Positions 28,480 to 37,773 are shown, numbered from the stretch's first letter. The stretch: 64,000 nucleotides of DNA from Streptomyces hyderabadensis (GCF_020404845.1 NZ_JAIOJZ010000033.1:1-64000); one strand, 5' to 3'. A program made the numbers and translations. The notes: generated by a model from the letters alone, not told the origin.

Positions 28480-28674
28480 ATGGCGACATCGGTCAGGCAC
28501 GAGACGCGGGCCCTGCTCCGCGCGCACCTGTCGGCCGCGTCGTCGTACCGGCATGTGACGCGCCACTGCCCGATCTGCCACCGGCTCCTGAGGCTGGCGC
28601 TGGACGCGCCGGCCCCACAGTCTCCGACAGGTCGTCAAGAGGGCGTCGAGGACGGGAGCGCGCCCACGCCCTGA
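28480..28674 (+). CDS. Small Cys-motif protein next to bldC (DUF6274-like)
   Basis: Predicted 64 residues. The ATG is preceded by GGAGG at 6 nt, a strong ribosome site. The core RHETRALLRAHLSAASSYRHVTRHCPICHRLLRLAL contains one CPIC pair and several His, suggesting one half of a zinc site or a dimer interface. It resembles a short Streptomyces family commonly found beside bldC. The last 20 residues are Pro/Gly-rich and probably disordered. The function is unknown; the location is the only hint. Confidence 0.7.
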   Translation: MATSVRHETRALLRAHLSAASSYRHVTRHCPICHRLLRLALDAPAPQSPTGRQEGVEDGSAPTP

Positions 28675-29091
28675 CCCCGCGGGCCCCAACACCCTTGCTC
28701 CGCAGACCTCCTGGAGGCCACGCCTCCATTAGCGCACCGGCGCCCGGCCCAACAACCACCGCGAGGTGTGACGGGTGTCACCGCATGAGTTTTTGAAACG
28801 GCGGCACTTACACCTCTCCTACAACTGATCAATTTAATATGTGCAATTGCACCACCTTCGACGGTGCTCGCACAGCGGATCCGACACCGCTCCCCAGACT
28901 CCGACAAGCCCGCTCACAGGACCGGTCAGGACGCACGGGCCCGGACACAAAAAGAATCGCGCTGGACCCGGCGGAGTCCAGCGCGATCAACGACGCACCT
29001 CTGTTGGGGCAGGGACGGCGTCGCTTGGAGCTGTGGTCCAGGCGCCCCGACAGGTTGGGGGACCTGCCGTTCTGCCCGGTTATTCAGTTGT
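28675..29091. other. Intergenic region downstream of bldC
   Basis: About 420 bp between two convergent genes. Apart from the bldC terminator (listed separately) it contains an AT-richer patch near 28795-28855. No gene on either strand has a ribosome site with Streptomyces codon bias here. Confidence 0.4.
28956..28987 (-). terminator. Rho-independent terminator of bldC
   Basis: A perfect 12-bp stem (ATCGCGCTGGAC and its complement) with an 8-nt loop is followed on the minus strand by TCTTTTT, a true U tract and rare in this GC-rich DNA. It lies about 105 nt after the bldC stop. Confidence 0.85.
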
Positions 29092-29298
29092 TCAGGCCTC
29101 GCTGCGCTGCTGCGGAATGCCCGCGAGCAGAGCGCGGACCTCGGCCTCGCGGTAGCGGCGATGCCCGCCGAGCGTGCGGATCGACGTGAGCTTGCCGGCC
29201 TTCGCCCAGCGCGTGACCGTCTTCGGGTCGACGCGGAACATGGTGGCGACCTCAGCCGGGGTCAGCAGCGGCTCGGCATCAGGGGTGCGAGCGGTCAT
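29092..29298 (-). CDS. bldC: BldC, MerR-like developmental DNA-binding protein
   Basis: Predicted 68 residues and recognisable along its whole length as Streptomyces BldC. It is essentially a lone MerR-type winged helix: LLTPAEVATMFRVDPKTVTRWAKAGKL, then GGHRRYREAEVRALL. It has no dimerisation helix or effector domain. BldC binds cooperatively to direct repeats and delays entry into sporulation, holding the colony in vegetative growth. The ATG start has GAGGAGG 6 nt upstream; an in-frame Met 13 codons earlier is not needed. It is monocistronic, with its own terminator. Confidence 0.98.
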   Translation of the reverse strand: MTARTPDAEPLLTPAEVATMFRVDPKTVTRWAKAGKLTSIRTLGGHRRYREAEVRALLAGIPQQRSEA

Positions 29299-29831
29299 GA
29301 GCGGCCTCCTCGGGAGAACCGAACCTTCTCGGTTCATTCCTCTAAATTCTGCACCTTGACCCGCGTTGCCCGAAATGGCGGACGCGAGTCGAGTCGGTTA
29401 TAGGACGAACGGCTTGTCCTCGGCACTACAACTACACCATCTGTCCAGCCGCGTCGGCCAAACCGATGGAATTGCCCTCCCAGGTGTTCATCAGCGACGG
29501 AAGCCGATGGACCATGCCATAGCGGACAGTCACGCCTCTGTGACGATCAGTCACAGAGGCGATCAGGAGTCACCAGACCCCCCAAAGCGTGCAATGCTGA
29601 GATTCCACCCACAGTGCATCACAGCAGGACGGAAGGAGCCCTCCCCGGGCTCCTTGTCCTATTTTGGCATGAGGAGGGGGAAGGGGCGCAAGAGTGATGT
29701 ACGTGCGGTCCGTCACGCTTGACGCATACGCCCGGATCGGGACCTACGTCCCTTGTCGGCAAGGGATCAGCCCATCCCGAACAGGTGTCGGAGCGGAAGA
29801 CGAAACCCCACATCGGGCGGTACGTCAAACG
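29299..29831. other. bldC upstream region with two inverted repeats
   Basis: This 533-bp stretch has no convincing gene. It holds an 11-bp perfect inverted repeat (GCCTCTGTGAC, 5-nt loop, complement) at 29534-29560. A second is a 9-bp hairpin (AAGGAGCCC, 5-nt loop, complement) at 29633-29655 followed on the plus strand by a T-rich stretch. The first could be an operator for the bldC promoter or the terminator of the upstream minus-strand gene; the second looks like a terminator. Confidence 0.5.
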
Positions 29832-30680
29832 TCAGTTCGCGGAGCGCCGGTCCCGGACCGCCCGCCAGCGCTCCACCAGCCGCCCGTACGCCGCCCCGGC
29901 GGTGACCCCGTCGCCGTGGCGCAGCGCCTCGATCCCCTCGGCCACGTCCGCCGCGGAGTGGTCCGCCTCCAACTCACCGGCCGGCAGGGCGTGCACCAGT
30001 CCGCCGTAGTCCAACTCGACCAGGGAACGCGGGTGGAACTCCTCCAGCCAGCGCCCCACGTCCACCAGGCCGTCGATGAGCGGTCCCTCGTCCACCGCCT
30101 CCCGCAGGGCCCGCAGCCCCCGGGCCACCCGCCGGCGGGCCTGCACCATCGGTGTCCGGTAGCGCAGCACCGGTGCGGCCGCCCGCCCGCCGTCGCCGCC
30201 GTCGTACTCCCGCTCCGCGTCGGAGACCAGCACGAACCAGTTGATCGGCACCTGCCAGGTGGCCGTGCGGATCCAGGGGCGGGCGTCCGGGTTCCGCTCC
30301 AGCCAGCGCTCGTAGTCCTGCGCGCTCTGGCGGCGCACGACCGGGGGGATCAGCGCGTCCAGGACCGGCTCCGGGAAGTCCTCGGCCAGCTCGCCCAGCG
30401 CCTGCCAGCCGCGCAGCCGGGTCCGCCAGGGGCAGACGCAGACCACACCGTCCACCTCGGTCACGAAGGCGTCCGCGCTCTCGTGCACCGGCACCGCGAC
30501 GGGCGGGGTGGGCAGCAGGTCGGCCAGGGAGCGGCGCAGCTCGTCCTGGTAGGAGGGCCGGTCGGGGCGGCGGGCGTAGCGGGTCCAGTGGGCGCGTTCC
30601 TCTTCGGGGAAGGCCGCCAGCGGCTCGTACACGCGCAGGTACGCCGCGTACGGGACGATCACCGAGGACACCTTGGGCAC
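29832..30680 (-). CDS. Conserved hypothetical protein between bldC and vdh
   Basis: Predicted 282 residues, soluble, with no signal or membrane segment. It starts MPKVSSVIVPYAAYLRVYEPLAAFP. The sequence has many Trp, Tyr and Arg residues (ERAHWTRYARRPDRPSYQDEL, VVCVCPWRTRLRGWQALGELAEDFPEP) and a patterned alpha/beta composition. No catalytic motif is evident. It is conserved at this position in Streptomyces and diverges from vdh over 231 bp. The function is unknown. Confidence 0.82.
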   Translation of the reverse strand: MPKVSSVIVPYAAYLRVYEPLAAFPEEERAHWTRYARRPDRPSYQDELRRSLADLLPTPPVAVPVHESADAFVTEVDGVVCVCPWRTRLRGWQALGELAEDFPEPVLDALIPPVVRRQSAQDYERWLERNPDARPWIRTATWQVPINWFVLVSDAEREYDGGDGGRAAAPVLRYRTPMVQARRRVARGLRALREAVDEGPLIDGLVDVGRWLEEFHPRSLVELDYGGLVHALPAGELEADHSAADVAEGIEALRHGDGVTAGAAYGRLVERWRAVRDRRSAN

Positions 30681-30911
30681 GCCTGCTCCCTCCCCCGCGC
30701 ACCGAAGCGAAAACCTGCGGAAACTCGTGGAAACGGATCACAAACGCGCGAGAATCTCTGCAAATCGTCGCACGCCCGTACTCCGTGCGGAGGTGATCCT
30801 GAGCACTGTGCGGCGGGCCGGCACCCCCAGGCTCTAATCTCGTGCCACAGTCCCCCGCCACCTTCACGGGGGGCTGCCGCCCATCGCCGCACCTACACAG
30901 GAGTCACCACC

Positions 30912-32006
30912 GTGACCGACGTAAACGGCGCACCTGCTGATGTACTGCACACCCTGTTCCACTCGGACCAGGGGGGTCATGAGCAAGTCGTGCTCTGCCA
31001 GGACCGTGCCAGCGGTCTCAAGGCCGTCATCGCCCTCCACTCCACCGCCCTGGGCCCCGCCCTCGGCGGCACCCGGTTCTACCCGTACGCGAACGAGGCG
31101 GAGGCCGTCGCCGACGCGCTGAACCTCGCGCGCGGGATGTCGTACAAGAACGCCATGGCCGGTCTCGACCACGGCGGCGGCAAGGCCGTGATCATCGGTG
31201 ATCCGGAGCAGATCAAGAGCGAGGAACTGCTCCTCGCCTACGGCCGGTTCGTCGCCTCGCTCGGCGGCCGCTACGTCACCGCGTGCGACGTCGGCACCTA
31301 CGTCGCCGACATGGACGTGGTGGCCCGCGAGTGCCGCTGGACCACCGGGCGCTCCCCGGAGAACGGCGGCGCGGGCGACTCCTCCGTACTCACCTCCTTC
31401 GGCGTCTACCAGGGCATGCGGGCCGCCGCCCAGCACCTGTGGGGCGACCCGACGCTGCGCGACCGCACCGTCGGCATCGCGGGCGTCGGCAAGGTCGGCC
31501 ACCACCTGGTCGAGCACCTGCTCGCCGAGGGTGCCCACGTGGTCGTCACGGACGTGCGCAAGGACGTGGTGCGGACCATCACCGAGCGGCACCCGTCGGT
31601 GGTGGCCGTCGCCGACACCGACGCGCTGATCCGGGTGGAGAACCTGGACATCTACGCGCCCTGCGCGCTCGGCGGCGCGCTGAACGACGACACCGTGCCG
31701 GTGCTGACCGCCAAGGTGGTGTGCGGCGCGGCCAACAACCAGCTCGCCCACCCGGGCGTCGAGAAGGACCTCGCCGACCGCGGGATCCTCTACGCGCCGG
31801 ACTACGTGGTGAACGCCGGCGGTGTCATCCAGGTCGCCGACGAGCTGCACGGCTTCGACTTCGACCGGTGCAAGGCGAAGGCGTCGAAGATCTACGACAC
31901 CACGCTGGCCATATTCGCACGTGCGAAGGAGGACGGTATTCCGCCGGCCGCCGCGGCCGACCGGATCGCCGAGCAGCGGATGGCGGAGGCCCGCTCCCGG
32001 CGGTGA
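30912..32006 (+). CDS. vdh: Valine (branched-chain amino acid) dehydrogenase
   Basis: Predicted 364 residues. Vdh oxidatively deaminates valine and other branched-chain amino acids with NAD, feeding acyl-CoA precursors to fatty acids and polyketides. The catalytic Lys lies in the Gly-rich segment KNAMAGLDHGGGKAVI (residues about 78-93). The Rossmann motif is VGIAGVGKVGHHLVEHLL (about residue 190), and NAGGVIQVADE follows. The GTG start has AGGAG 8 nt upstream. The length equals known Streptomyces Vdh. Confidence 0.97.
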   Translation: MTDVNGAPADVLHTLFHSDQGGHEQVVLCQDRASGLKAVIALHSTALGPALGGTRFYPYANEAEAVADALNLARGMSYKNAMAGLDHGGGKAVIIGDPEQIKSEELLLAYGRFVASLGGRYVTACDVGTYVADMDVVARECRWTTGRSPENGGAGDSSVLTSFGVYQGMRAAAQHLWGDPTLRDRTVGIAGVGKVGHHLVEHLLAEGAHVVVTDVRKDVVRTITERHPSVVAVADTDALIRVENLDIYAPCALGGALNDDTVPVLTAKVVCGAANNQLAHPGVEKDLADRGILYAPDYVVNAGGVIQVADELHGFDFDRCKAKASKIYDTTLAIFARAKEDGIPPAAAADRIAEQRMAEARSRR

Positions 32007-32328
32007 TCCGGGGGTCGTCAAACGGCGGGCCGGCAGGGCCGTCGCGGGTTTGACGGGTACCCGTCGGGGTGGCAGTTGGAGAGAACTCTCACTTATCCCG
32101 GCGGGTCGACCGTCGAAAGGTGGTTAAAATCGCCCTTGACCAGCGAGGACGGGGCGCCTCGGCGGTCCTGTGCAGGGCCACGTGCTGCGGGCGACGTACC
32201 GTATGGGCGTGGGCTCAGGTACCGTGGAAGCCCTACGGACCGGTCTCTTCACGGAGAGCCCGTTCCGGACCATGAACGCGTGTCAAGACTCTGGGGCCGT
32301 CGAGCCCCGTCGTTGAGGGGGTCGAGCC
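32007..32328. other. Intergenic region between vdh and the DUF3073 gene
   Basis: This 322-bp stretch has no convincing gene. Just after vdh, GTCAAAC (32017) and GTTTGAC (32048) can enclose a GC-rich inner stem, a weak candidate terminator. It also contains the 14-bp palindrome GACGGGTACCCGTC (32052-32065) and GAGAGAACTCTC near 32079, possibly promoter operators for the next gene. Confidence 0.4.
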
Positions 32329-32583
32329 ATGGGGCGCGGCCGGGCCAAGGCCAAGCAGACGAAGGTCGCCCGCCAGCTGAAGTACAACAGCGGTGGGACT
32401 GATCTCTCCCGCCTGGCCGAGGAGCTGGGCGCATCGCCGTCGAATGCACAACCGCCGAACGGCGGGCCATTCGAGGACGATGAGCAGGACGACGACGTGT
32501 ACGCAAAGTACGCCGACCTCTATGAGGACGACGACGAGGACGAGGACGGCCAGTCCCCTTCCCAACAGCGACGCGGCGCTTGA
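32329..32583 (+). CDS. DUF3073 small acidic-tailed protein
   Basis: Predicted 84 residues. The basic N-terminus MGRGRAKAKQTKVARQLKYNS is followed by TDLSRLAEELG and a strongly acidic C-terminal half (FEDDEQDDDVYAKYADLYEDDDEDED). This is the DUF3073 family, ubiquitous in actinobacteria and of unknown role. The charge pattern suggests binding to nucleic acid or the ribosome through the basic head. GAGGGGG lies 7 nt before the ATG. A strong terminator follows, shared with the convergent purM. Confidence 0.92.
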   Translation: MGRGRAKAKQTKVARQLKYNSGGTDLSRLAEELGASPSNAQPPNGGPFEDDEQDDDVYAKYADLYEDDDEDEDGQSPSQQRRGA

Positions 32584-32601
32584 CCTTGCACTGAACACCT
32601 T

Positions 32602-32631
32602 CCCGGTCGGTGACCTCTGTCACCGACCGGG
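32602..32631. terminator. Bidirectional terminator between DUF3073 gene and purM
   Basis: A perfect 12-bp inverted repeat (CCCGGTCGGTGA and its complement) with a 6-nt loop lies between two convergent stop codons. Confidence 0.85.
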
Positions 32632-32670
32632 TTCTGTGCTACCCGCGTCATCCGCCGCACCCGCGGTGCC

Positions 32671-33738
32671 TCAGGCGGCGTAGTCCCCGACGAGCTCGGC
32701 GCCCGTCGTGTGCTCGCCCCGGTCGGTGATCTCGCCGGCCACCCAGGCGTCCACACCGCGGTCGGCGAGGGCCGTCAGGGCCACGTCCGTCGACTCCTCG
32801 GGCACGACCGCGATCATGCCCACGCCCATGTTCAGGGTCTTCTCCAGCTCCAGGCGCTCCACCTTGCCGGTCCGGCCGACGAGGTCGAAGACCGCGCCCG
32901 GGGTCCAGGTGGACCGGTCGACCACGGCGTGCAGGCCGTCGGGGATCACCCGGGCCAGGTTGGCCGCGAGCCCGCCGCCGGTGACGTGGCTGAAGGCGTG
33001 CACCTCGGCGGTGCGCAGGAGGGCCAGGCAGTCCAGGGAGTAGATCTTGGTCGGCTCCAGCAGCTCCTCGCCGAGGGTGCGGCCGAGCCCGTCCAGGTGC
33101 GCGTCCAGGGACAGCCCGCCCTCGTTCAGCAGGACGTGGCGGACCAGCGAGTACCCGTTCGAGTGAAGCCCGGAGGACGCCATGGCGATCACCGCGTCAC
33201 CCGTACGGATGCGATCCGGGCCGAGCAGCCGGTCGGCCTCCACGACGCCCGTGCCGGCGCCGGCGACGTCGAAGTCGTCCTCGCCCAGCAGGCCGGGGTG
33301 TTCGGCCGTCTCGCCGCCCACCAGGGCGCATCCCGCCAGCACACAGCCTTCCGCGATGCCCTTGACGATCGCGGCGACCCGCTCGGGGTGGACCTTGCCG
33401 ACGCAGATGTAGTCGGTCATGAACAGCGGCTCGGCACCGCACACCACGATGTCGTCCATGACCATGGCGACCAGGTCGTGGCCGATGGTGTCGTAGACGC
33501 CCAGCTGCCGGGCGATGTCGACCTTGGTGCCGACGCCGTCGGTGGCGGAGGCGAGCAGCGGGCGCTCGTAGTTCTTGAGGGCGGAGGCGTCGAAGAGGCC
33601 GGCGAAGCCGCCGAGGCCGCCGAGGACCTCGGGGCGCCGGGTCTTCTTGACCCATTCCTTCATCAGCTCGACGGCGCGGTCGCCCGCCTCGATGTCGACG
33701 CCGGCGGCTGCGTAGCTGGCACCAGTTGTGTCAGGCAT
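32671..33738 (-). CDS. purM: Phosphoribosylformylglycinamidine cyclo-ligase (AIR synthetase)
   Basis: Predicted 355 residues. PurM closes the imidazole ring with ATP in step five of purine synthesis. Signatures include SYAAAGVDIEAGDRAVELMK at the N-terminus, ASATDGVGTK (about residue 63), DDIVVCGAEPLFMTDYI, GCALVGGETAEHPG and SHVTGGGLAANLARV. The ATG start matches the family N-terminus; longer in-frame frames upstream are non-coding. purF lies 59 nt upstream on the same strand, so the two form an operon. Confidence 0.97.
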   Translation of the reverse strand: MPDTTGASYAAAGVDIEAGDRAVELMKEWVKKTRRPEVLGGLGGFAGLFDASALKNYERPLLASATDGVGTKVDIARQLGVYDTIGHDLVAMVMDDIVVCGAEPLFMTDYICVGKVHPERVAAIVKGIAEGCVLAGCALVGGETAEHPGLLGEDDFDVAGAGTGVVEADRLLGPDRIRTGDAVIAMASSGLHSNGYSLVRHVLLNEGGLSLDAHLDGLGRTLGEELLEPTKIYSLDCLALLRTAEVHAFSHVTGGGLAANLARVIPDGLHAVVDRSTWTPGAVFDLVGRTGKVERLELEKTLNMGVGMIAVVPEESTDVALTALADRGVDAWVAGEITDRGEHTTGAELVGDYAA

Positions 33739-33797
33739 GACGATGAGAACCTTCGTGTCGTTCGGCAGAGGGGCCGGGAAGCCAGGGAAACGGGCGG

Positions 33798-35324
33798 CTA
33801 CGGGCGACGGATGGCGTCGGCGGCGGCCGTACCGGCGGGCCCGGCGGCCAGCTCGGTCTCCAGGAGCTGCTTGCCGAGCAGCTCGGGGTCGGGGAGCTCC
33901 ATCGGGTACTCCCCGTCGAAGCAGGCGCGGCACAGGTTCGGCTTGGCGATGGTGGTCGCCTCGATCATGCCGTCGATGGAGATGTACGCCAGGGAGTCGG
34001 CGCCCATCGAGGTGCCGATCTCCTCGACGCTCATGCCGTTGGCGATCAGCTCGGCGCGGGTGGCGAAGTCGATGCCGAAGAAGCAGGGCCACTTCACCGG
34101 CGGGGACGAGATCCGGATGTGGACCTCGGCGGCACCGGCCTCGCGGAGCATGCGGACCAGGGCCCGCTGGGTGTTGCCACGGACGATGGAGTCGTCCACG
34201 ACGACCAGCCGCTTGCCCTTGATGACTTCCTTCAGCGGGTTCAGCTTCAGGCGGATGCCGAGCTGGCGAATGGTCTGTGAGGGCTGGATGAAGGTCCGGC
34301 CGACATAGGCGTTCTTCACCAGGCCGTTGCCGAAGGGGATGCCGGAGGCCTCGGCGTAGCCGATCGCGGCGGGGGTGCCGGACTCCGGGGTCGCTATGAC
34401 GAGGTCGGCCTCCGCGGGGGCCTCCTTCGCCAGCCTGCGGCCCATCTCGACGCGCGAGAGGTAGACGTTGCGGCCGGCGATGTCGGTGTCCGGGCGGGCC
34501 AGGTACACGTACTCGAAGACACAGCCCTTGGGCTTCGCTTCTGCGAATCGCGAGGTGCGCAGGCCGTTCTCGTCGATGGCGACGAACTCGCCCGGCTCGA
34601 TCTCGCGGACGAAGCTCGCACCGCAGATGTCCAGGGCGGCGGACTCGGAGGCGACCACCCAGCCGCGCTCCAGACGGCCCAGCACCAGCGGGCGGATGCC
34701 CTGCGGGTCGCGGGCCGCGTAGAGGGTGTGCTCGTCCATGAAGACGAGGGAGAAGGCGCCGCGCACCTGGGGCAGCACCCGGCCGGCCGCCTCCTCGACG
34801 GTCAGCGGCTTGCCGTCGTCGTCGACCTGGCCCGCGAGCAGGGCCGTGATCAGATCGGTGTCGTTGGTCGCCGCGACCCGGGTGGAGCGGCCGTCCTGCT
34901 TGGGCAGGTCGGCGACCATCCCGGCGAGCTGGGCGGTGTTGACCAGGTTGCCGTTGTGCCCGAGCGCGATGGAGCCCTGCGCGGTGGCACGGAACGTCGG
35001 CTGGGCGTTCTCCCACACGGAGGCCCCGGTGGTCGAGTAGCGGGCGTGACCGACCGCGATGTGACCCTGGAGCGAACCGAGGGAGGTCTCGTCGAAGACC
35101 TGGGACACCAGGCCCATGTCCTTGAAGACGAGGATCTGGGAGCCGTTGCTGACCGCGATTCCCGCGGATTCCTGGCCCCGATGCTGGAGGGCGTACAGCC
35201 CGAAGTACGTGAGCTTTGCGACCTCTTCGCCCGGAGCCCAGACACCGAAGACGCCGCAAGCGTCCTGGGGGCCCTTCTCGCCGGGAAGCAGATCGTGATT
35301 GAGTCGACCGTCACCACGTGGCAC
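33798..35324 (-). CDS. purF: Amidophosphoribosyltransferase
   Basis: Predicted 508 residues, the committed step of purine synthesis (PRPP plus glutamine to phosphoribosylamine). A 22-residue propeptide ends before the nucleophile Cys23 in DACGVFGVW, so this is a processed, iron-sulfur-type PurF. YALQHRGQESAGI follows. The PRPP loop VVVDDSIVRGNT lies near residue 377, with late Cys residues in CFFGID and CRACFDGEYP that can hold the cluster. The start codon is GTG. It is cotranscribed with purM. Confidence 0.97.
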   Translation of the reverse strand: MPRGDGRLNHDLLPGEKGPQDACGVFGVWAPGEEVAKLTYFGLYALQHRGQESAGIAVSNGSQILVFKDMGLVSQVFDETSLGSLQGHIAVGHARYSTTGASVWENAQPTFRATAQGSIALGHNGNLVNTAQLAGMVADLPKQDGRSTRVAATNDTDLITALLAGQVDDDGKPLTVEEAAGRVLPQVRGAFSLVFMDEHTLYAARDPQGIRPLVLGRLERGWVVASESAALDICGASFVREIEPGEFVAIDENGLRTSRFAEAKPKGCVFEYVYLARPDTDIAGRNVYLSRVEMGRRLAKEAPAEADLVIATPESGTPAAIGYAEASGIPFGNGLVKNAYVGRTFIQPSQTIRQLGIRLKLNPLKEVIKGKRLVVVDDSIVRGNTQRALVRMLREAGAAEVHIRISSPPVKWPCFFGIDFATRAELIANGMSVEEIGTSMGADSLAYISIDGMIEATTIAKPNLCRACFDGEYPMELPDPELLGKQLLETELAAGPAGTAAADAIRRP

Positions 35325-35386
35325 GCCTCCGAGTGTAGGCGAGGTCGACCACTGGTCCGAATTGGGGACAGGGCGTCAGCGGTGGA

Positions 35387-36202
35387 TCACTGCTCGGCGA
35401 CGGCCCGGACCGTGGCGCCGTCTTCGCTGGTCAGCGTGAGGGTTTCTTGATCGATCCGATAGTCGACCCGGCCGTCGAAGAGGGCGAGGAGCCGCTTCTC
35501 GGCGTCCATGAGTGAGCCTTCGCACACCATTCGGGTGGTGGACGGGGCGCCGAGGGTGATACTGCCGTCGCTGACGGTGGCCCCGGCGTTCACACGGTTG
35601 CAGGGGAGTCGTCCGGCGACGGTCTTCGCGTCCTGGTCGAAGGTGAGGCGGGCGCGGCCCTTGTCGCCCTTCTGGCCCGGGGCGTCCACGACCCACGCCG
35701 TGCCGTACAGGGGTGCGTCCTCGGACCTGCTGAGCCGGACGGTGTCGCCGTCGGCGGTGGTGAGGGTGAGCCGCTCGCCCTCGCTCTTCGTGGTGAGCGA
35801 GCCGGTGCTGAGGGCGCGGCCGAGGGACTTCTCGAAGCCGGCGGGGGTCGTGGCGCAGGCCTTCTCGGTGAACATGGCGTCGCTGAGCCGGACCCGCTGG
35901 TCCTCGCCTGCGCCCTCGACGTCGGCGCGGGCGCTGAAGCTGTTGCAGCCGGTGCTGCCCGCGGCTTCGCCGCCGTCGTCGATCCGTACGTGTGCCGTGT
36001 CCGGCGCGCGGTGGGTGGCGCCGTCGACGGTGACGCTGTCGATGCTCCACCGGACGCCGGTGATGCGCTGTTCGCCGGCCCCCACGGAACCACTGCCGGT
36101 GTCGTCGGCCTGCTCGCTGCCGCAGGCCGCGGCGAGCGGGACGAGCGCGGCGACGGCGGCCACGGTCAGGGTCATGCTGCGCTGCTTCGTCTGCCTGTAC
36201 AT
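35387..36202 (-). CDS. Lipoprotein with two META domains
   Basis: Predicted 271 residues. The lipoprotein signal peptide ends LVPLAAAC with the lipidated Cys near residue 27. Two HslJ/META-like domains follow, each with the GC/PCN pattern: GSTGCNSFSARAD in the first and GRLPCNRVNAG in the second. Both have a later Cys (TEKACATTPAG and TRMVCEGSLMDAEKRLL), so each may form a disulfide. META proteins are linked to envelope stress or novobiocin resistance in other bacteria. It lies 62 nt upstream of purF on the same strand. Confidence 0.85.
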   Translation of the reverse strand: MYRQTKQRSMTLTVAAVAALVPLAAACGSEQADDTGSGSVGAGEQRITGVRWSIDSVTVDGATHRAPDTAHVRIDDGGEAAGSTGCNSFSARADVEGAGEDQRVRLSDAMFTEKACATTPAGFEKSLGRALSTGSLTTKSEGERLTLTTADGDTVRLSRSEDAPLYGTAWVVDAPGQKGDKGRARLTFDQDAKTVAGRLPCNRVNAGATVSDGSITLGAPSTTRMVCEGSLMDAEKRLLALFDGRVDYRIDQETLTLTSEDGATVRAVAEQ

Positions 36203-36262
36203 GCCGATTCGACGGAGACGGGGAAGGTCCGGTTCCCGTCCGTTCCCCCCACGGCTCCTCCC

Positions 36263-37060
36263 TCAGCCCAGCAGCGGCAGCAGGGCTGCGAGGTCGGCCC
36301 GCTCCCCGCTCGCGCTGACCTTCGCCGCGTCCAGGGCGTCCTTCCAGGTCAGCCGCCCGGTGGCCAGCCGGACCCAGGTCAGCGGGTCGGTCTCGACCAC
36401 GTTGGGCGGGGTGCCCCGGGTGTGCCGGGGGCCCTCGACGCACTGCACGACCGCGTACGGCGGGATTCGCACCTCCGTCGAGCCGCCGGGCGCCTTCACG
36501 GCGAGGGTGTCGGCCAGCAGCCGGGTCGCGGCGGCGAGCGCCTGCCGGTCGCAGGGGATGTCGAGGCCGGGGACGGCGGCGTTCAGGTCGTCGGTGTGCA
36601 CGACCAGTTCGACGGTCCGGGTGACGACGTAGTCGGCCAGCGGCAGGGCGCCCGCGCCGGTGGGGAGCAGCCTGCCGCCGGGGTGGGTGTCGAGCCGCTC
36701 GGTGAAGCGCCGCTCCACCTCGGCGAGGTGGGCGTCGAGGTCGCGGTGCTCGGCGGCGAGCCGCCGGGCCGTCCCGGCGATGGCGTCCGCGTCGGCGCCG
36801 ATCGCGGACGGCCAGTCCAGCAGCCGCCCGTCCTGCCGCGCCGGTTCCGGCTCCCCCAGCAGCCGGTCCACGGCGGTCAGCGCCATCCCGACGTGCGCGA
36901 CCAGCTCCCGCACGGTCCAGTCCCCGAGCCGCGTGGGCAGCGCGAGCTGCTCGGGGGTGAGGGTGCGGACGGCCGCCCGTACGTTGCCGAACTGAGCGAG
37001 GACGGCGGCACGGGTGCGGGCGGGGTCGTAGGCGCGGGGGCGTTTTCTGGCCGGGGGCAT
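36263..37060 (-). CDS. Maleylpyruvate-isomerase-like (DinB/MDMPI) protein with sterol-carrier-type C-terminus
   Basis: Predicted 265 residues. The N-terminal four-helix MDMPI domain has the conserved TRLGDWTVRELVAHVGMAL and, later, ELVVHTDDLN, whose His residues form the metal site of mycothiol-dependent enzymes. The C-terminal part (VRIPPYAVVQCVEGPRHTRGTPPNVVETDPLTWVRLATGR) is the small SCP2-like domain typical of this family. It probably handles mycothiol-linked chemistry; the substrate is unknown. ATG start. Confidence 0.82.
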   Translation of the reverse strand: MPPARKRPRAYDPARTRAAVLAQFGNVRAAVRTLTPEQLALPTRLGDWTVRELVAHVGMALTAVDRLLGEPEPARQDGRLLDWPSAIGADADAIAGTARRLAAEHRDLDAHLAEVERRFTERLDTHPGGRLLPTGAGALPLADYVVTRTVELVVHTDDLNAAVPGLDIPCDRQALAAATRLLADTLAVKAPGGSTEVRIPPYAVVQCVEGPRHTRGTPPNVVETDPLTWVRLATGRLTWKDALDAAKVSASGERADLAALLPLLG

Positions 37061-37187
37061 GGGGGGAGCTTATGCGGGGGCCGGGAAGGCGGTCACCCGT
37101 ACGTGTACACGGCCACGGAGAACGCTCCGGGGCACCGCTGCGCGGCCACACTGGTCTGCGCCAGGAAGGACCCGCGGCAGGAGGGAC

Positions 37188-37763
37188 ATGGCCGGACACG
37201 CGCCTCAGATGTCGGTCGAGGAGTTCGAGACGATCGCTCACGCCGCACCCAGGACCGTCACGCTTGAGTTCATGGGCGGACAGGTCGGAGTCAAGAAGGG
37301 CATGGACGGGGACCGGAGCACCGTCGTGTCCTGGCTGGCCCGGCGGTGCATGCAGAGCCGACCCGAGCTGGATCTCTGCTACGGCCGAGGACTCCGGGTC
37401 GACGCGTACCGGCGGAGCAGGGCACGACCGGACGCCGTACTCGCGCCCGAGGCCCATTTCGCCGGGCACGGAGCATGGTCCGACCCGGACGGAGCGCTCA
37501 TGGTCGTCGAGGTCACCTCGTACGACCCGGACACGGACCGGCTGGCCCGGCACGAGAAACCGGGCGCCTACGGGCAGGCCGGGATTCCCCTGTACTTCCT
37601 GATCGACCGGGACTCCCGCACGCTCAAGGTGCACACCCACCCGGACCGGCGGATCGGTGGCTACCGCGACGTCCGCGTCGCGAAGTTCGGCGAGACGGTG
37701 ACCCTCCCCGACCCGGTCGGCATCGAACTCGACACCGAGATCCTCGAGAACTACGTGCGATAG
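37188..37763 (+). CDS. Uma2-family PD-(D/E)XK nuclease-fold protein
   Basis: Predicted 191 residues. It carries the Uma2/DUF820 signature: an N-terminal SVEEFETIA, then RARPDAVLAPEA with the active-site Asp, VVEVTSYDPDTDRLARHEKPGAYGQAGIPLYFLID with the Glu and Lys, and a C-terminal beta region. The restriction-endonuclease-like fold is established; its biological role is not. This family is heavily expanded in Streptomyces and cyanobacteria. Its ATG has GGAGG 3-4 nt upstream. It is a lone gene in the purine region. Confidence 0.85.
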   Translation: MAGHAPQMSVEEFETIAHAAPRTVTLEFMGGQVGVKKGMDGDRSTVVSWLARRCMQSRPELDLCYGRGLRVDAYRRSRARPDAVLAPEAHFAGHGAWSDPDGALMVVEVTSYDPDTDRLARHEKPGAYGQAGIPLYFLIDRDSRTLKVHTHPDRRIGGYRDVRVAKFGETVTLPDPVGIELDTEILENYVR

Positions 37764-37773
37764 CGACGACAAC

